From Psettodes erumei (lineage: Eukaryota; Chordata; Actinopteri; Pleuronectiformes; Psettodidae), in NCBI GenBank assembly GCA_016785225.1, contig JAFBJZ010000512.1, forward strand, positions 5,617,001 to 5,681,000: a stretch of DNA of 64,000 nucleotides, written 5' to 3'. The notes below the pieces were generated by a model, which did no database searches, was not told the origin of the DNA, and was given only the letters and a program-made list of their open reading frames with translations. Both the position numbers and the translations under genes were made by a program. This document shows positions 22,800 through 35,622 of this stretch, piece after piece (the stretch's first letter is position 1; every line of letters begins with the position of its first letter).

Positions 22800-23585
22800 C
22801 CCGGTACTCTTCTAAAGGGTTCTGTTCCAATCTGAAACGCAAGGCACCGTGCATCAGTGGTCTCAGTAAAAAGAGCAAGACAACGATTGATTTCGTTAAA
22901 ACATCAGCGCTGCAACCACTGCTGCTTCCACCGTTACCATTCCTTCTACTTTAACGTTTTTAAAGGCACAGAAAGCGAGCGTCATTAAGACAGGGCCTCA
23001 AGATCAGTGCAGAACCCAACTACCACAAACCAAAAATAATCATTCAGTTTTAATAGATGTGCAAATCAAGGCAAACAAAAAAAGTATTTGAAGCAAAAAA
23101 ATATTTTGAAAATATTTCAATATTCCTATAAAACATAAAATTCCAAAGAAGTGTTTTCATGGGGAAATAGATGCAAAGTCTTCATGGAACATCTTAGCAA
23201 TTAAACGTCTGATATTTTAGATGTTTCAGTAACATATGCATCATTGATTACATTATAATAAATCTTTTTTTTTTTGCTAAATTGATCTGGCTATACCGAG
23301 AAGGATAAAAAAGAATAGTGATTCATTTTTAAGTAACTAAATGATGAAAACATTAGTAGGAATCAAGTTAAAAGTTTAAAGAAGTCGTTACAGTGACAAA
23401 GGAAAAAGTAGCCCTCTGAATAATTTCTCAACATGACATAAAATTTATAGGGGAAGATAATGCATCTTAAAAATTTAACACAACTTAACACAGAGCATGT
23501 ACAATTTTCATGAGTGTATGATTTAGCATTAGTGGTTACTGTTTAATGCAAATAATTGAAAATCACATTTTACAGTTACAATAAG
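22800..23585. other. Spacer between pcsk7 5' end and bace1 3' end
   Basis: Less than 0.8 kb of AT-rich sequence separates two genes on the same strand. No rnf214 exon is visible here, although RNF214 lies between PCSK7 and BACE1 in human. Confidence 0.6.
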
Positions 23586-23588
23586 TAC

Positions 23589-23594
23589 TTTATT
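23589..23594 (-). terminator. Candidate bace1 polyadenylation signal
   Basis: An AATAAA on the minus strand lies 1.27 kb past the bace1 stop. The intervening AT-rich DNA (23595-24856) has no other gene and is taken as bace1 3' UTR. Other AATAAA copies make the exact site uncertain. Confidence 0.4.
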
Positions 23595-24856
23595 GATTCA
23601 ACAGTGCTGCCAGCGCCTGACAGATAAATATACAGTTCTGAGTTTATTTACAGCTTGTTGAGAGACGATACAAACTGTCCCTTGTAGAGATACATGATGT
23701 TCTTTAGTGAATAACATACTTTGGGCTGGTTTCCTTGTCCAAGCATATATGGTCCCCATTGAAAGATGTGGTGAGTTAGGTTGTTTCTGTGTCTGTGAAA
23801 GAAGCCCTATTAAGTCTTGATTTGTTAACTTGTAATGTGTTGTCACGTGCAAATCATCAGATGGTGAACCATAGGATAAGCAATGTGTGTTTTTTTATAT
23901 GTATGTGTCTTTGCAAACAGAAGAAATGGAATGCACACAATTTCTGTACAATAGATTTAAGTTAGAAGAAAAAGTGACATCTGATATTGACTGTGTTCAG
24001 TAGTCTCAGTTTCACACTAAGCCAAACTGATTTAATACAGTAAATGCTGTTACAATCTGATATTTCATCAAATTAGCCTCTTTACGCTTACTTGATTTGC
24101 ATTGCAGAATTCTTTGCTGGCATTTACAAAAACTGCGTATTTTCGTAGATGCTATTATCATTTTTCGTCTTCACGAGTATCATCTTCATTTTCAAGAAAT
24201 CTTTCTGTATAGGTTCTCTTCACTTACATTACAGCTGTGCACACATACAGGCATGCTCACACATATCAACTGGTTTCTTTCACTCATAAGCTGCAAAGAT
24301 CTATACACACACGCATCAAATCACACCACAGCACACCACATCCAACAACACAATGGTTTCTCCTGTATTCACATCCAGATTTTGAGATTCTTCACTTAGC
24401 CATGTTTGTAAATCCCAAATAACTGTGTGGAGCTCTGCAACGTTTAGAGATAAACCTTTAAAAATTCAAATCCAATCTTTCGCTATGGTCTATTTATACA
24501 CTATTTATAATGAAGTTGTGATTTTTTTGTTATGTATCTGACTCCCACTTTTCCCACTTCTGTTGTTCTGACCATGCTGATCTGCATAGGTAGCTTAAAC
24601 AGCCCATGTTGACACTGATGACATCAACTTTTTCGAGTTTGTCCTTCAGGTTAGTAATGGCTCGAGTTATCCTTACATGCTGTGAGTCAGCATTTTCTAT
24701 ACTTTGTATATTATATTCCTGAAAATACCCGCCACAGCTCACTTTCAACAGCACCAACATTTTGTGTCATTGTATGTCCCTTTCACCGCAATCTATTTCT
24801 GACCTGTGTTTGAATGTGGGTCTCTATTACCCCTTTCATACCACATTTCTCCCACT

Positions 24857-27800
24857 TCACTTTAGAAGTGATATGTCATCAGCAAAGTCCCCATGTGGGT
24901 GGAGGCAGCGAGCGAAGCGCCACTGGCACACCATCAGACACAGCGGCAACATGAAGAGAGCACAGATTCCCGCCATGATGTAGGCGATGGTCATAAGAGT
25001 GGACTCGTCCGTCTGGGGGATGTTGTAACCGCAGTCCTCCAGGTCAACGCCATGGAATGGTCCCTCCACAGAGGCTGTGCGAAACTCGTCGTGCACTGTA
25101 AATGGGAGAACAGGATTGCAGGTGCTTTAGAGGATCAACACTGGACCATGTTCTTAGATTATTAAAATAGAGTTATATACATTACTATTGCTGCACATAC
25201 GTTAAAATTGTGAAAAGATGAAGAGATCTTGAAAAGCTAATCCCAAGATTTATGTCGTATTATCTATTTAATATGTCCTTGCCTTTTAAGTTGTTCTTCT
25301 GTCCCAATTCTTCTTTATGTCAGTATACATATTCTTTCTATTGACACTACAAACTTTATATATCCTATGTCCCTCATCCCCTCTCGCCTCCTCATCCATC
25401 CTTCCTGTCCTCCTCACCATGGCAGGTGCTAACAGCAAAGCCGATGCGTTTCTTCTCACGGTCAAAGACCACGTAGAAACCTTCCATGATGACAGCCCCC
25501 ATCACTGTGCCAGTGCTGGACTGGGACACGGCAAACTTGTAGCAGTCCTCCTGGGCTGAAGCCACATCCTCTACTGGCCGCAGATATTGCTAAATGGGGG
25601 AGAAAGAAGGAGAAGAAGAGGAGGAGAGAAAGATCAAGCATGAATGATTGCTCGTGTACTGACCATTGCCTGACAAAGACAACTCAATTTCTACTCCTGC
25701 ATCTGAATCTGCTCTGTGGGTCCATTTCCTCTCTTGAGCATGATGGACATATCTATACTGGCAATATATTGCCAGTCAAGACATTACAATAATTCCCCAA
25801 ATCCTCATTTAGAAATTTAAAATTGTGTTAATTCGTCCAACCAAGAGTGCTGTAAAAACTCCCTAATCAGCAGATACAGCATGTTGTCACACTGAAATAA
25901 ACAAATATACATATGTCATTTTAACCTGTTACATTATTGTATTTCTCCAAGTCTTCAAGTGTTCCTGTAAAAGCAGTATATGGACTCTGTTTGGACTCTG
26001 CATTGTAAACTAAATGATGTACCGTCAGTATTGACATATTGAAATTAGAGAGAAAGATTAGCAAAGAAGGTCAGCATCAAGGTCACAAGCATCCTACACA
26101 GTTTAGACAAAATTGTTTTAATTTTCACTGAATTTCAAAACTTCTTATAAGCTAAGAAGTAGACATTTGTCTCCTATCAGTATTCATTATTATCAATCAC
26201 AATCTGGAAAATGTGAATATGAACTTCAGTTTTATATGACCAGATTCACATAGGACACAGATTCACATAGTCACACAGGGCGAGATTGTGTGTATTACCT
26301 GTGGAAGGATGGAAATTCTGAAGGACTGGTTGCGGTTTTCGCTCATCAGGTAGAGGGAGATGACTGGGAAGATGTGCCAGGGTGTGGTGCCGGCTTGCCA
26401 ACACACCAGCTGCTCCCCCAGCCAGAACCCGGAGGGAAACTGTTCTGTCTGAAAAACATTCCCATACTTGCTCATCATAAATCAGGGTCAAGAGGGGGAG
26501 GCTGGAGCTTATTCAATAGGAGTGGGAGAAAAATTGATTCCCATAAGAATTGTGACTCTTATCTTTGAATCTGAACTGATGTGCAGATTCCAAAAATTGA
26601 TTACAGATAACTTCATCTTTACTGAAAGAACAGGAATGCATGTATAGTAGGGACTGACCGAAGAGGCTGCTTCAATGGCCTTGACTGCAGCTTGGAAGAC
26701 TTTTCTTGGCAGCCGAAGGTTGGTGGTGCCACTGTCCACAATACTCTTATCATAGTTGTACTGTAAAAGACAGAGACATAACCACAAATTAAAAATCTCT
26801 TAAATAACTTGTGGTATCAGTGATGACCATTAAATTGCTCTTGTCAGTCAGATCTCACCTCTTTACAGTCCATGTTGAGGTCCTGCCCATTAACCTCAAT
26901 ACGTACAATAATGACCTCATAGTACCATTCTCTGCGGATGGGAGTGTACCAAAGCTCTCCTACATACAGTGATGTGTCCACTCCTCCGATGATCTGAGAG
27001 CACAGTGAAAAACATTGTAGAATCCAATAACATCTTCATATATGATATTGGATGTAGTTGTGGTTGTGCACGTGTGTCTCACCATGCTGCCTCCGACAGT
27101 AGCACTGCCCAGAGAGTAGTTTAGGGTGAAGCCAGCTCCACACAGCTGGAGAGAGAAGAGGTTGGGGACAGGCGTCTGACGAACCAGAGAATCAAAGAAA
27201 GGCTCCAATGTCTCGTCGGGCTTAAGAGAGAGAGGAGTAGACACAGAGAAAGAGAGTGAGAGAAAGGCAGGATGAATGGCCGAACCAAGCCGCTGTTTTT
27301 AACCACAGCTTTAAAGCTTAAAGAATAAAAAAAACCTCATTGTTCTCTAAAATATCCTTTTCTTTTTCTCATCTCTCCTTCCCAGTGTATTTTTGTAAAT
27401 TACTATGCCAATTTAACAATTATAGAAATATTTTAGTTATAAATACAAAAGCTACAATTACTGCCTAACAGTTGGATTCCTGCACCAACCAATCAAGTCT
27501 GGCGAAAAACACATGTTTGTGAGGTTACAGGGATCTTTACCCTCTAATTGGTTCAGCCTTGAGTTCCAGTAAACCAAATTTAAAATAATTCCCAAAAGTA
27601 ATTCCTGAGATATCAGTTTCTTGACGATGGGGATGGATGGACAGACAAGCCAAAAGCAGAATGACTCAGACCACGTTCATTGCCGGAGCGGAGGCATAAC
27701 AAAGTGTTATTCTTCTTATCAAATCCTCCAGATGTCCAATTCAATTTGAATTATTCAAGAACTATTTCCAATATCATCCCCAGATCCAAAGTAACTATGT

Positions 27801-30800
27801 AAAGAATATTCTCATGAGCCTTTTAACAAGCTCAGTGTTCGCAAGACTATATTGGAAATCTTTCCTATTTTGCTTTCTTGATCATTCACAGGAAAAGTAC
27901 AGTAATTAGCAGCATCTTAAGTATTCTGACTGTCATTGTTGGGGATGCCAGACAAATGTAAAGATTAACAAATAACTGCTACAGCGGCATAAGAATATAT
28001 ATCAGTTTTCACTCGAGTGATGAGTGAATAAAGTATATTTAATCCTCCTAAAAGCAGTTTCCACCAACATCCGATAGTTTGCAAAGCGCCATTCTCCTTT
28101 TGGTCAAAAGCTAAATATTGATCAAAAGGATCACATTTAGCTCATCTTACATGTTACTGTAAGCAGCTAATGTATAAAACTGTCCTGTGATCATTTATTA
28201 GCAGATCTCAAATTTTGAAATGCTGAGATACACTTCTCTCACCCTGGCTATATCAGCATACGCCAGTCCCAGAATTCCCTCCCAGTTGGACCCATTGATG
28301 AAAAAGCGATCTGACTGGGTGATGGCAGCGATGTTCGCCCGCAGCGTGGCGTTGGGGCCGTGTGGGACAGAAACCAGGTCAGTGCCCAGCTCCCCTTCCC
28401 AGCGACCCTGGGTATAGGGGACGTACACACTCCTTCCAAGGTTACGGTATGAGCTGGATCTATGAAATGGATGGTAAGATGACAGAGAGGGTGAAAAGTG
28501 GAGGGAGGAAGGAAATTGTGGCAGAGAAAGAAGAGTCATTGATTTTCTGCATTAATTCATTGTTTTGTCAGTTAAGACTTATGAAATGTTCTTCCTTATG
28601 TTTGTCTGTTGTTCAAATAAATCTTTAAAAATATGGTTATTTTTTAGAAACCAATGCAAACTTTTGCATGTGTCTCTACTCACAGTGACCGATGGTAATA
28701 TCTGCGCAGAAAGGGATGAGCAGCGGCCCCCACAGCAAAGTTACTGCTTCCTGTATCCACCAGGATGTTCAACTAATGAAACAGGGAGAGCGAGCGAGCG
28801 AGCGAGAGAGAGAGAGAAAAAAAATTTGAATAAATATACGCTGTGTGCTTTTTGAGGAAATCAATAGGTTTGTAAATGCGATGCTTGGCTTAGATTGTGT
28901 AATTGATTATGTTCAATATCTGAAGGGCAAGTTAAATCTGCAATTGTCAGAGACAGACATGTCCATTTGTGAAAATATTTTTGTTCTGTGTGGGGATGCT
29001 TAATGTCTTTACGTTTTCTCAATCCTTTTTCCTTGAAATCTGTCTTAATTTCAGTAGTTAGCTTCAGATTTTTGATTTTCAGATCTCAGCCATTCTCTGT
29101 ATCACTTTATCTTTCCTTCTTGAGTTGATCTAGTAATACAAGAAATAAATCTCTGTATTAATGTTCAGAAAACCATACACTTTTACGTTACACATGTATG
29201 TTTAAGACAGTTTTACTTGAGAGAAGAAAGTGTTGTTGATAAGCTTGACAAAAAGCCAATGAATTCATTTACACGTTCACTTTATCCAATCAAAAGCTTC
29301 AGCCCGCCTCCTGACACTAGCATAACTGACTGGTTATGCTAGTTAAGGCTAAAGGGCAGAATGTCGTCTGAGCTAAACCCTTAATAAGAGAAAGTGCATT
29401 TGTTGAAGTGGTCAGAAATTTGATTAAACAACAGAGTCTGAATTTGGCAATTCATACTGTATTGTAACAATATAACATCAAACACTGGATAAAAAGAGAG
29501 AAAGCTGTTCCAGTTTCCAGTCCTTTCAGTCAATGATCTGAGGCCTGATGTGATTTTTGCAAGCTAATATGCTAATTCATTGTACTGCTGAGTTAAGACA
29601 ACTTGTAGCTTGTCCTTAACTACAAAAAATGTCTGTTAGCTGTATGCTAATTTTCACGAAGTTAAATTCCATTCGTGCTAAAAATCCGCTAGATTGAATG
29701 CTAATGCTTAGCTAATGAGCTAATGTGAAATTGAATTTTAGGATTATAAATGTGTTAGCCACCTCAAAACAGATTTTTAAATGCCTTTAAGAACTATTGT
29801 AATGCTGTCTGTTATGTCTGTTGGTGTATTAAAGTGACTATCTATGTATTTTGTGTTCTGTGTTAATTGCTTAATGTTGGCTGCTGGCTAAGACGTTTGC
29901 TAGTGAATCCCGCTTTTCTTTCTTCTTCTTTTTTTCCACTTTCTGTATCACATAGGTTGGTGACATGTAGCACTGAGATAATTTGATTAGTTTTAGCCAA
30001 CAATCAAGAATGTTTATGAAATTAAAATTAAGGCAATTTCATCTTCACATTATTCATAGGTCAAGTAATCTCCAACTCTGGATAGCGAGCTCAGCCAGTG
30101 TAATACAGAGCCTGAATCCGAGAACAAGGAGGCTGTGAACTAAAGGACGCTCAGGTATTGCACACCTTTGTCAAATGCAGTAAGATTAAACTGCACACAC
30201 GTACAGACAACCAGCATACAAAGGCTCCTTCATACCGGTCCCACAGTGGAGTGGGAGCGAGAACTGTGACTCACGCAGATAATTTGAAAAATATCTTTAT
30301 TTTTCATGTGAGCATATTGTTATTTCGGTTTGTTATATTTTTTTTGCCTCCTACTCTTCCTAAATTCTTCTGAGTCTGGTCCTGGCTTTACAGTTAACTT
30401 CATTATTTACTTCACATACTGTACGTAGAGCGAAAACACATGGTTACATTGTAGCGTCCTGTGCTGTTTCTTGTTGTCCTAAATGTCCTTCCCCTCTCTG
30501 TCTCCTTTCCAGCGCTCCACTCCTCTCAGGTTGCCCATTCTACTCTCTCTCTCCCCCTGTCTCCCATCTCCTCCTCTGCTGTCTGCATCGCCGTGTGAGT
30601 ATCATGTTTTGCACAATCAGTCAAAACGGTGAGGGAGGGAGTGTGTGAATGGCAGCAACAGGGACAGAACGGTGCAATACTTACACTTTATACTCACTGT
30701 ATATGGCTTTATGCTACTTATCAAAGGTTTCTATCACTTCCTGGCCCTCTTTTGTTGGACTGATGCTTCAATACACGCTCAGCGAGTGCATTTTCAATCG

Positions 30801-31237
30801 TGTGCTTCCAGTGAACATGTTGTAATTGGAGTGACTTGTGTGTTTAAGGATTCCTGACCTCACTTCAATGTAAGACCAACACGCTGGCACGAGAGAGGAG
30901 ACAGACGGAGGATGGGCAGAAGTGACCGAGCGGCACAGAAACACCCAAACAGATGAAGAGACGGGCAGCCGTAGAGCCACAGCGAGCTGCTCAGTGATGG
31001 ATTGGCCCTTTAAATATCCACACGAGTGCTACTGTCTCGAGGGTCAGGCCTGAAATCCCAGAATAAATACTGACACCGTGTACCTCACTTTTTTTCTCCC
31101 TAATCTGTCCATGTGAGTGATACACACACACACAAACTGTCTCTACAAACCCAACTACTGTCAGTAATAATGCTGGACACAGTGTTTTTCTCGCTTGGGT
31201 GTAATTTTGCTGAATGCACAGATCAGCTGTTTTTTAT

Positions 31238-31280
<43 letters not shown>

Positions 31281-34108
31281 GACATAGGCACTCCTCGCTC
31301 CACAGAATTAATGGTTCCATTATCTCCCTGAATCATTCAGTCCTTTCTCTCACTTTGACACACACACACACATACTGAGACACCTGGCTGCGAACAAAGT
31401 AAAGCACATGACCAAACACACACACACACACGCACAAGGCTGCATCCTGACACACTGAGACCTCGTGTCTTTCCCTTCTCTCTCCGTCTGTCTTCCTGTC
31501 CTCCCTGGCAGAGCGCCTGTCTGCCGCAGGCATTATGTTTGCCCTTCCCGTCTTCACGGTGGAGGGGGGGAAATCATATTATTGTTACCAGAACAGAAGG
31601 CAACATTTGTGAAAGTTACTGTAAATCGCTTCCACAAACTTGCAATCTACCGAGCATCTCCAGTTCAATGCGGGGCATCGCATCACTTGTTACGCTAATC
31701 AAAGATCAAGACCAATTGCTGAGCCACTGAGTCATACATTACTTTGACCTAATGCCACTCTCAACTTATTTTATGTACTAATTGATTCATTTATTTCTTT
31801 ATATGAAGCTGAATTTATCTGGATGCAGAGGCCTCTAAAGCCTCACACACATTTAGATAATATAATTCAAGATATCTTTAGTGTAAATAAGGGTCCACAA
31901 ATTGCTCTTAGTTTATAATAAGGGATATAGTTATTCTGACACTTTTGAAAATGAGAATCACTAACCTGTGATAAGCACTGTTTTGGTGAGGTTAATATAT
32001 GCAGCACAGGTCTGGGATCTGCTGTACATTGGGCCATGTTCAGTTTTAAAAGGTAAAAAGGGTGTGTCTTTCAAGACCTCTTCATCAATGCCAGGACAAA
32101 TTAAAAACTCATACACTGTTTCATGTAACCCCATGTTAATATTAGTATTGTACTATGAGCAACGGGGCCTACCTGAATGCAACGTCTTTTCCAAAGTCAC
32201 ACTATGGTTATTATAGATAAGGAATTGCTACATTTGTTTTTTTGTCCCCGCTTTTCTCATGGGGCTTGAAGTGGGCAGGGAACAGGTGATGTGACATGTG
32301 CAGATGAGGACCGAGTGGTATTTAACTCCAAATTCGAGAACACACCCGCACAGTCCTGTGAAAGGCGATCAGCTCTGAGTGTTAATTTCATTATTCCTGA
32401 TAATCAATAATGAAACGATCATTTCTTTCTTAGCTGCTTAAACTCTAATTGCTTTTGGGTACAGGCCGAAATGTGTCTGTGGCACCGGACTTTGGAAGGG
32501 ATGGCATCGAACGGTCTGATCAGTTTCTCAAATGATCGATTTGCCTTTTACTGAGCGCAGTTGTTATATGAAAATGTTGGTGTAACGACACAAGAGTTCA
32601 GTGGAACGTAAAGTTTGAAACGCCGCCCAGGCCTCCGGCAGGGTGAGCGACTGCTGACAACTGGCCACCAAATCGATCTGTCCGTCTTTCCTAACTGGCC
32701 TCGGCCGGCTGGTCGTCACCGTGGTGCCCCGACCGGGCGGATCTCTCCCTCTTCCTTTCTGCCTCTCCACTCGATACAGCAAGCGTCGGTGTCTCTCAGG
32801 GACGGTGATGTCCCCCCCCCCACACACAGCACCTCGGAGCCCCACATCGCGGTCATTATCTCACGTTCATTTCCTGAAAGCTCATACGCTCTCTCCCACC
32901 CTCCCCCCGTCGACCGCTCGATTTCTCTTCCTCTCTCAAACTCCCTGTCTCCCACAGTTTCTTCTTTCGCACGTCCTCCCTCTTCATCTTCTCCCGCTCT
33001 AAATCGCCCCAGTTCCGATTGCATAGAACAAATATAAACACACACACATATTTTAAAAATGTGAAACTTTGTGCATTTAACTTTAAATTGTACAAAATTT
33101 GGGGGGATTCTTGTCCACGCACCCTCTATGGGAAACACTTCCTTGACCATCTCTCCCTCCCCTGCAGTTTAGTGTTTTTTTTTTCCCCCCCTTCGCGTCA
33201 CCTCTGTTCTTCCCTTCTTCTCCTCTATCGCTTTGCCTCGCCGGCCGATGCATCGCCCTCTGTGTGCCAGCCTGTACACCGCAGCTGCGCCCGGCTGGCA
33301 CTCCTCACTCCACAGAATTAATGGTTCCATTATCTGTCTGTGTCATTCAGTCCCCTTCTCTCACTTTGACACACGCACGCACACAGACACACACGCACAC
33401 AGGCCATCTGTCACTGCAGAGCCATCAACAGTATTGAACAATCGGGCAGTATACTTTTAAGACCCCTGCCGCCTCCAAATTTTATTTTCAAATTGCCTTT
33501 TGAACTGTCAAATTCTTGACCTGTGAGGGCACTGACATTAGTTAATGACTAGTACTGCAAGTTGTGTTACCAATGTGTAATATTAGTGATTTCCCTTCAC
33601 CATTCAATAAGTTGTATAGCGTTTTTTTTATATTTTTTTTATTGTACTTGATTTTAATTCATTAAAATTTTGCTAATTTATATCTGTTATAAACGTGAAT
33701 GGTTATGTCCGCAGGACACCTTTGACGGCATATCAATCACGCCATGCACATAAAACCGTTTACCTTCTGCGGCGGAGAGCCCACGGCCATCTCCACGTAG
33801 TACCCCTGTCCGGACTTCCCACGCAGATTATCGATCATGTCCACGAAGCTGACGCCGCCCGCCGCCGCTCCTCTCCGCCTGCGCGCCGCGTACCTGCCCG
33901 CGACGTCCCGCTCGCGCTTCAGGGCAGCGGCGGCGGCAGGTGGCAGCGACGGCGCCTGTTCGGCGCGAGCGCCTTGCCGCAGTGGCACGCGGATGGCTCG
34001 AGGCAGGCCCGAGGCGTCCGGCGCCGACTGACCGCTGCTGAGCCAACACAAAGTCGTCCACACGAACAGACCCGTCAGCCAGCGACGCTGTATCGGGATG
34101 TCATCCAT
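24857..34108 (-). CDS. bace1: Beta-secretase 1 (BACE1), membrane aspartyl protease
   Basis: Nine coding exons, in transcript order: 34108-33764, 28772-28684, 28459-28243, 27220-27083, 26993-26859, 26760-26659, 26448-26299, 25589-25418, 25095-24857. They total 1587 nt and 528 aa (human 501), with all phases closing. A signal peptide occupies about residues 1-28. The prodomain is long and rich in Ala and Arg, with an RRRR run near residue 80. Active-site motifs are DTGSS (Asp121) and DSGTT (Asp317), with the flap region VYVPYTQGRWEGELG between them. A transmembrane helix follows HDEFRTASVEG, and the tail ends DDISLLK, the acidic di-leucine endosomal sorting signal of the family. BACE1 cleaves amyloid precursor protein, neuregulin and other type I membrane proteins in endosomes. 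The dotted identity to human BACE1 across every exon excludes BACE2. The extra length lies in exon 1. Confidence 0.97.
25590..26298 (-). other. bace1: bace1 intron
   Basis: A 0.7-kb AT-rich intron lies between the exons at 25589 and 26299. Nothing further is seen in it. Confidence 0.7.
27221..28242 (-). other. bace1: bace1 intron
   Basis: A 1.0-kb AT-rich intron splits the coding sequence after LAYADIAR. No nested gene or clear repeat was recognised. Confidence 0.7.
28790..28816. repeat. (GAGC)n/(GA)n simple repeat
   Basis: A GAGC-unit run passing into GA repeats lies right next to the bace1 exon 2 acceptor. Confidence 0.85.
31287..31363. repeat. Duplicated element, copy 1
   Basis: About 77 bp matches 33297-33374 in the same orientation with roughly 90% identity by eye. 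The core CTCCACAGAATTAATGGTTC is identical in both copies, and both run into CA-rich DNA. Confidence 0.85.
33297..33374. repeat. Duplicated element, copy 2
   Basis: This is the partner of 31287-31363, 2 kb away in the same bace1 intron. The shared stretch starts at GGCACTCCTC and ends at CACTTTGACACAC. Confidence 0.85.
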
Positions 34109-34750
34109 GTTGGAACGCGACGAAGTTGTTTGTGGGGGGGTTTTTTCGGGGTATGTTTGGGTTTGACCTCACGGCGCTCCGTTCAGCTCGACATCCAGTC
34201 TGCGGCGGCGGGGCAGAGGAAATCAGGTGGCGATGATGCTAAAACAACGGCTAAAACCATGTTGTAGGCAGCAGAACCGCAAATATGGAGTGGGATGGGG
34301 TCACTGTCTTTTTCTTGTCGACAAGACAACCATTTTTAGACCACGACAACGTAACATGAAAATGCAAAATAGCATATACTGGAAATGAAATCACCCTCAC
34401 GGTTAAGCCGGGCAGCCCTCGGTGTCACAGATGATTTGAGGCGGCTCAAAAAAAAATTACAAGCTCTCCCTCCGCGCGTCGCGTACCAACAAACCGCAGG
34501 CCTGCATCGTTTTCTCCACACCACACGTCCTCATGTCAAACGACCGAAACCATCGTCGGTAGGCCTGCCGGCCAGAGGGCTACCGTAATCCGCATCCTTC
34601 CCCGTCCCCGACCCGTTCATTCTGCTCTCCGCCTTCCACTCTTACACCTCCTCCTCCTCCTCCATCCACCCCGCTGCATCCTTCAGAGCTGCGAGCATCA
34701 CCACCGTCAAGTTAAAGTACCAAACGATTGGATTTCCTGTAAGCCTTTTT
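34109..34750 (-). promoter_or_regulatory. Probable bace1 5' UTR and promoter
   Basis: The start codon exon begins at or upstream of 34108. The upstream DNA is moderately CpG-rich and carries a pyrimidine tract (CTCCTCCTCCTCC near 34648). No TATA box was recognised and the transcription start is not resolved. Confidence 0.4.
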
Positions 34751-35259
34751 CAAAATAAAGCAGTAATTACAAATCTAACTAAAATAACATTACCCATTTA
34801 GACTGTATGTGCCAAATGTTTGCAGCTGTGGGCTATTTATCCCTTGATGAACTCTATACATTACCCGATATTATTATGTGCAGTAAAAATAGATCTAGGA
34901 TAAATCCCACACTGACATAAAAACTCATTCCTAGCAGCTAACTCATTCCTCTTTCATGTCTAATGCAGCCAGTAGTGACAGATATTCATATTTATTATTA
35001 AAACTCACCATACTTAAATGAGCTGGTATGCTGGTGATTATCAATGATAATAATCAGGATCGCTGTCATGTCTTGGCTCTTGGCACTAACCATCTAACCA
35101 CACATCCTGGTTAATGAAGTTTTCACCATGGCTGCAGGGGGTTTCTCTTCCCATTTCAAATTCTTATGCCAAGCATTTTAAAAATCATTTTATAAAAAGC
35201 TAATATAGCCTAAATTTAAAGAAAAAAAACACCACCGGACCAGAATTTCATAATGTAAT
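34751..35259. other. Spacer bace1 / T-box gene
   Basis: AT-rich spacer between bace1 upstream DNA and the 3' end of the T-box gene, both on the minus strand. I see no gene in it. Confidence 0.6.
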
Positions 35260-35265
35260 TTTATT
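35260..35265 (-). terminator. Candidate T-box gene polyadenylation signal
   Basis: An AATAAA on the minus strand lies about 360 nt downstream of the stop at 35623, giving a short 3' UTR. Confidence 0.45.
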
Positions 35266-35622
35266 ATTTCAGAAAACAATCAAATGCATTACCATTAAAC
35301 AAATTCCATGTCATTTTAATTGGTGCCACTACAACATTGCTACATTGTGCTTGCTGTTGGGCGGCAATGGGATTTTGTAGGGACTACAAGGTTTTTTCCA
35401 TGTCTGTGTGTTTTTTTTAAAACCATTGTATTGTTGCTGTGATGTACAATACTTTGCTACTGTGACTGCAGTGTTCTTATGGTGTGTGCTGGGAAATAGC
35501 GAACAGCAGGAGTCTTTAAAAAATTGAGGAATATCATGAGCTATGTACAGTTAAAAAACACACATACTGCATGACATTATGTAAGGTCAAATTTAAGTGA
35601 AAGGTCGCTTCTTTCTTTTTCC

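Larger units (their letters stand above)
28773..33763 (-). other. bace1: bace1 intron 1
   Basis: The 5-kb intron separates the signal/prodomain exon from the exon holding DTGSS. It contains a GAGC/GA simple repeat (28790-28816), CA runs (31239-31280, 31353-31373), GC-richer DNA at 32600-33300 and a duplicated 77-bp element (31287-31363 and 33297-33374). Open frames here lack support as genes. Confidence 0.65.

Noticed and set aside
22800..23590. Searched for rnf214 exons between pcsk7 and bace1
   Set aside because: Nothing resembling coding sequence was found in this short spacer.
32564..33321. Several overlapping 90-144 codon ORFs in bace1 intron 1
   Set aside because: They arise from GC-rich and CT-rich low-complexity DNA on both strands, with no domain.
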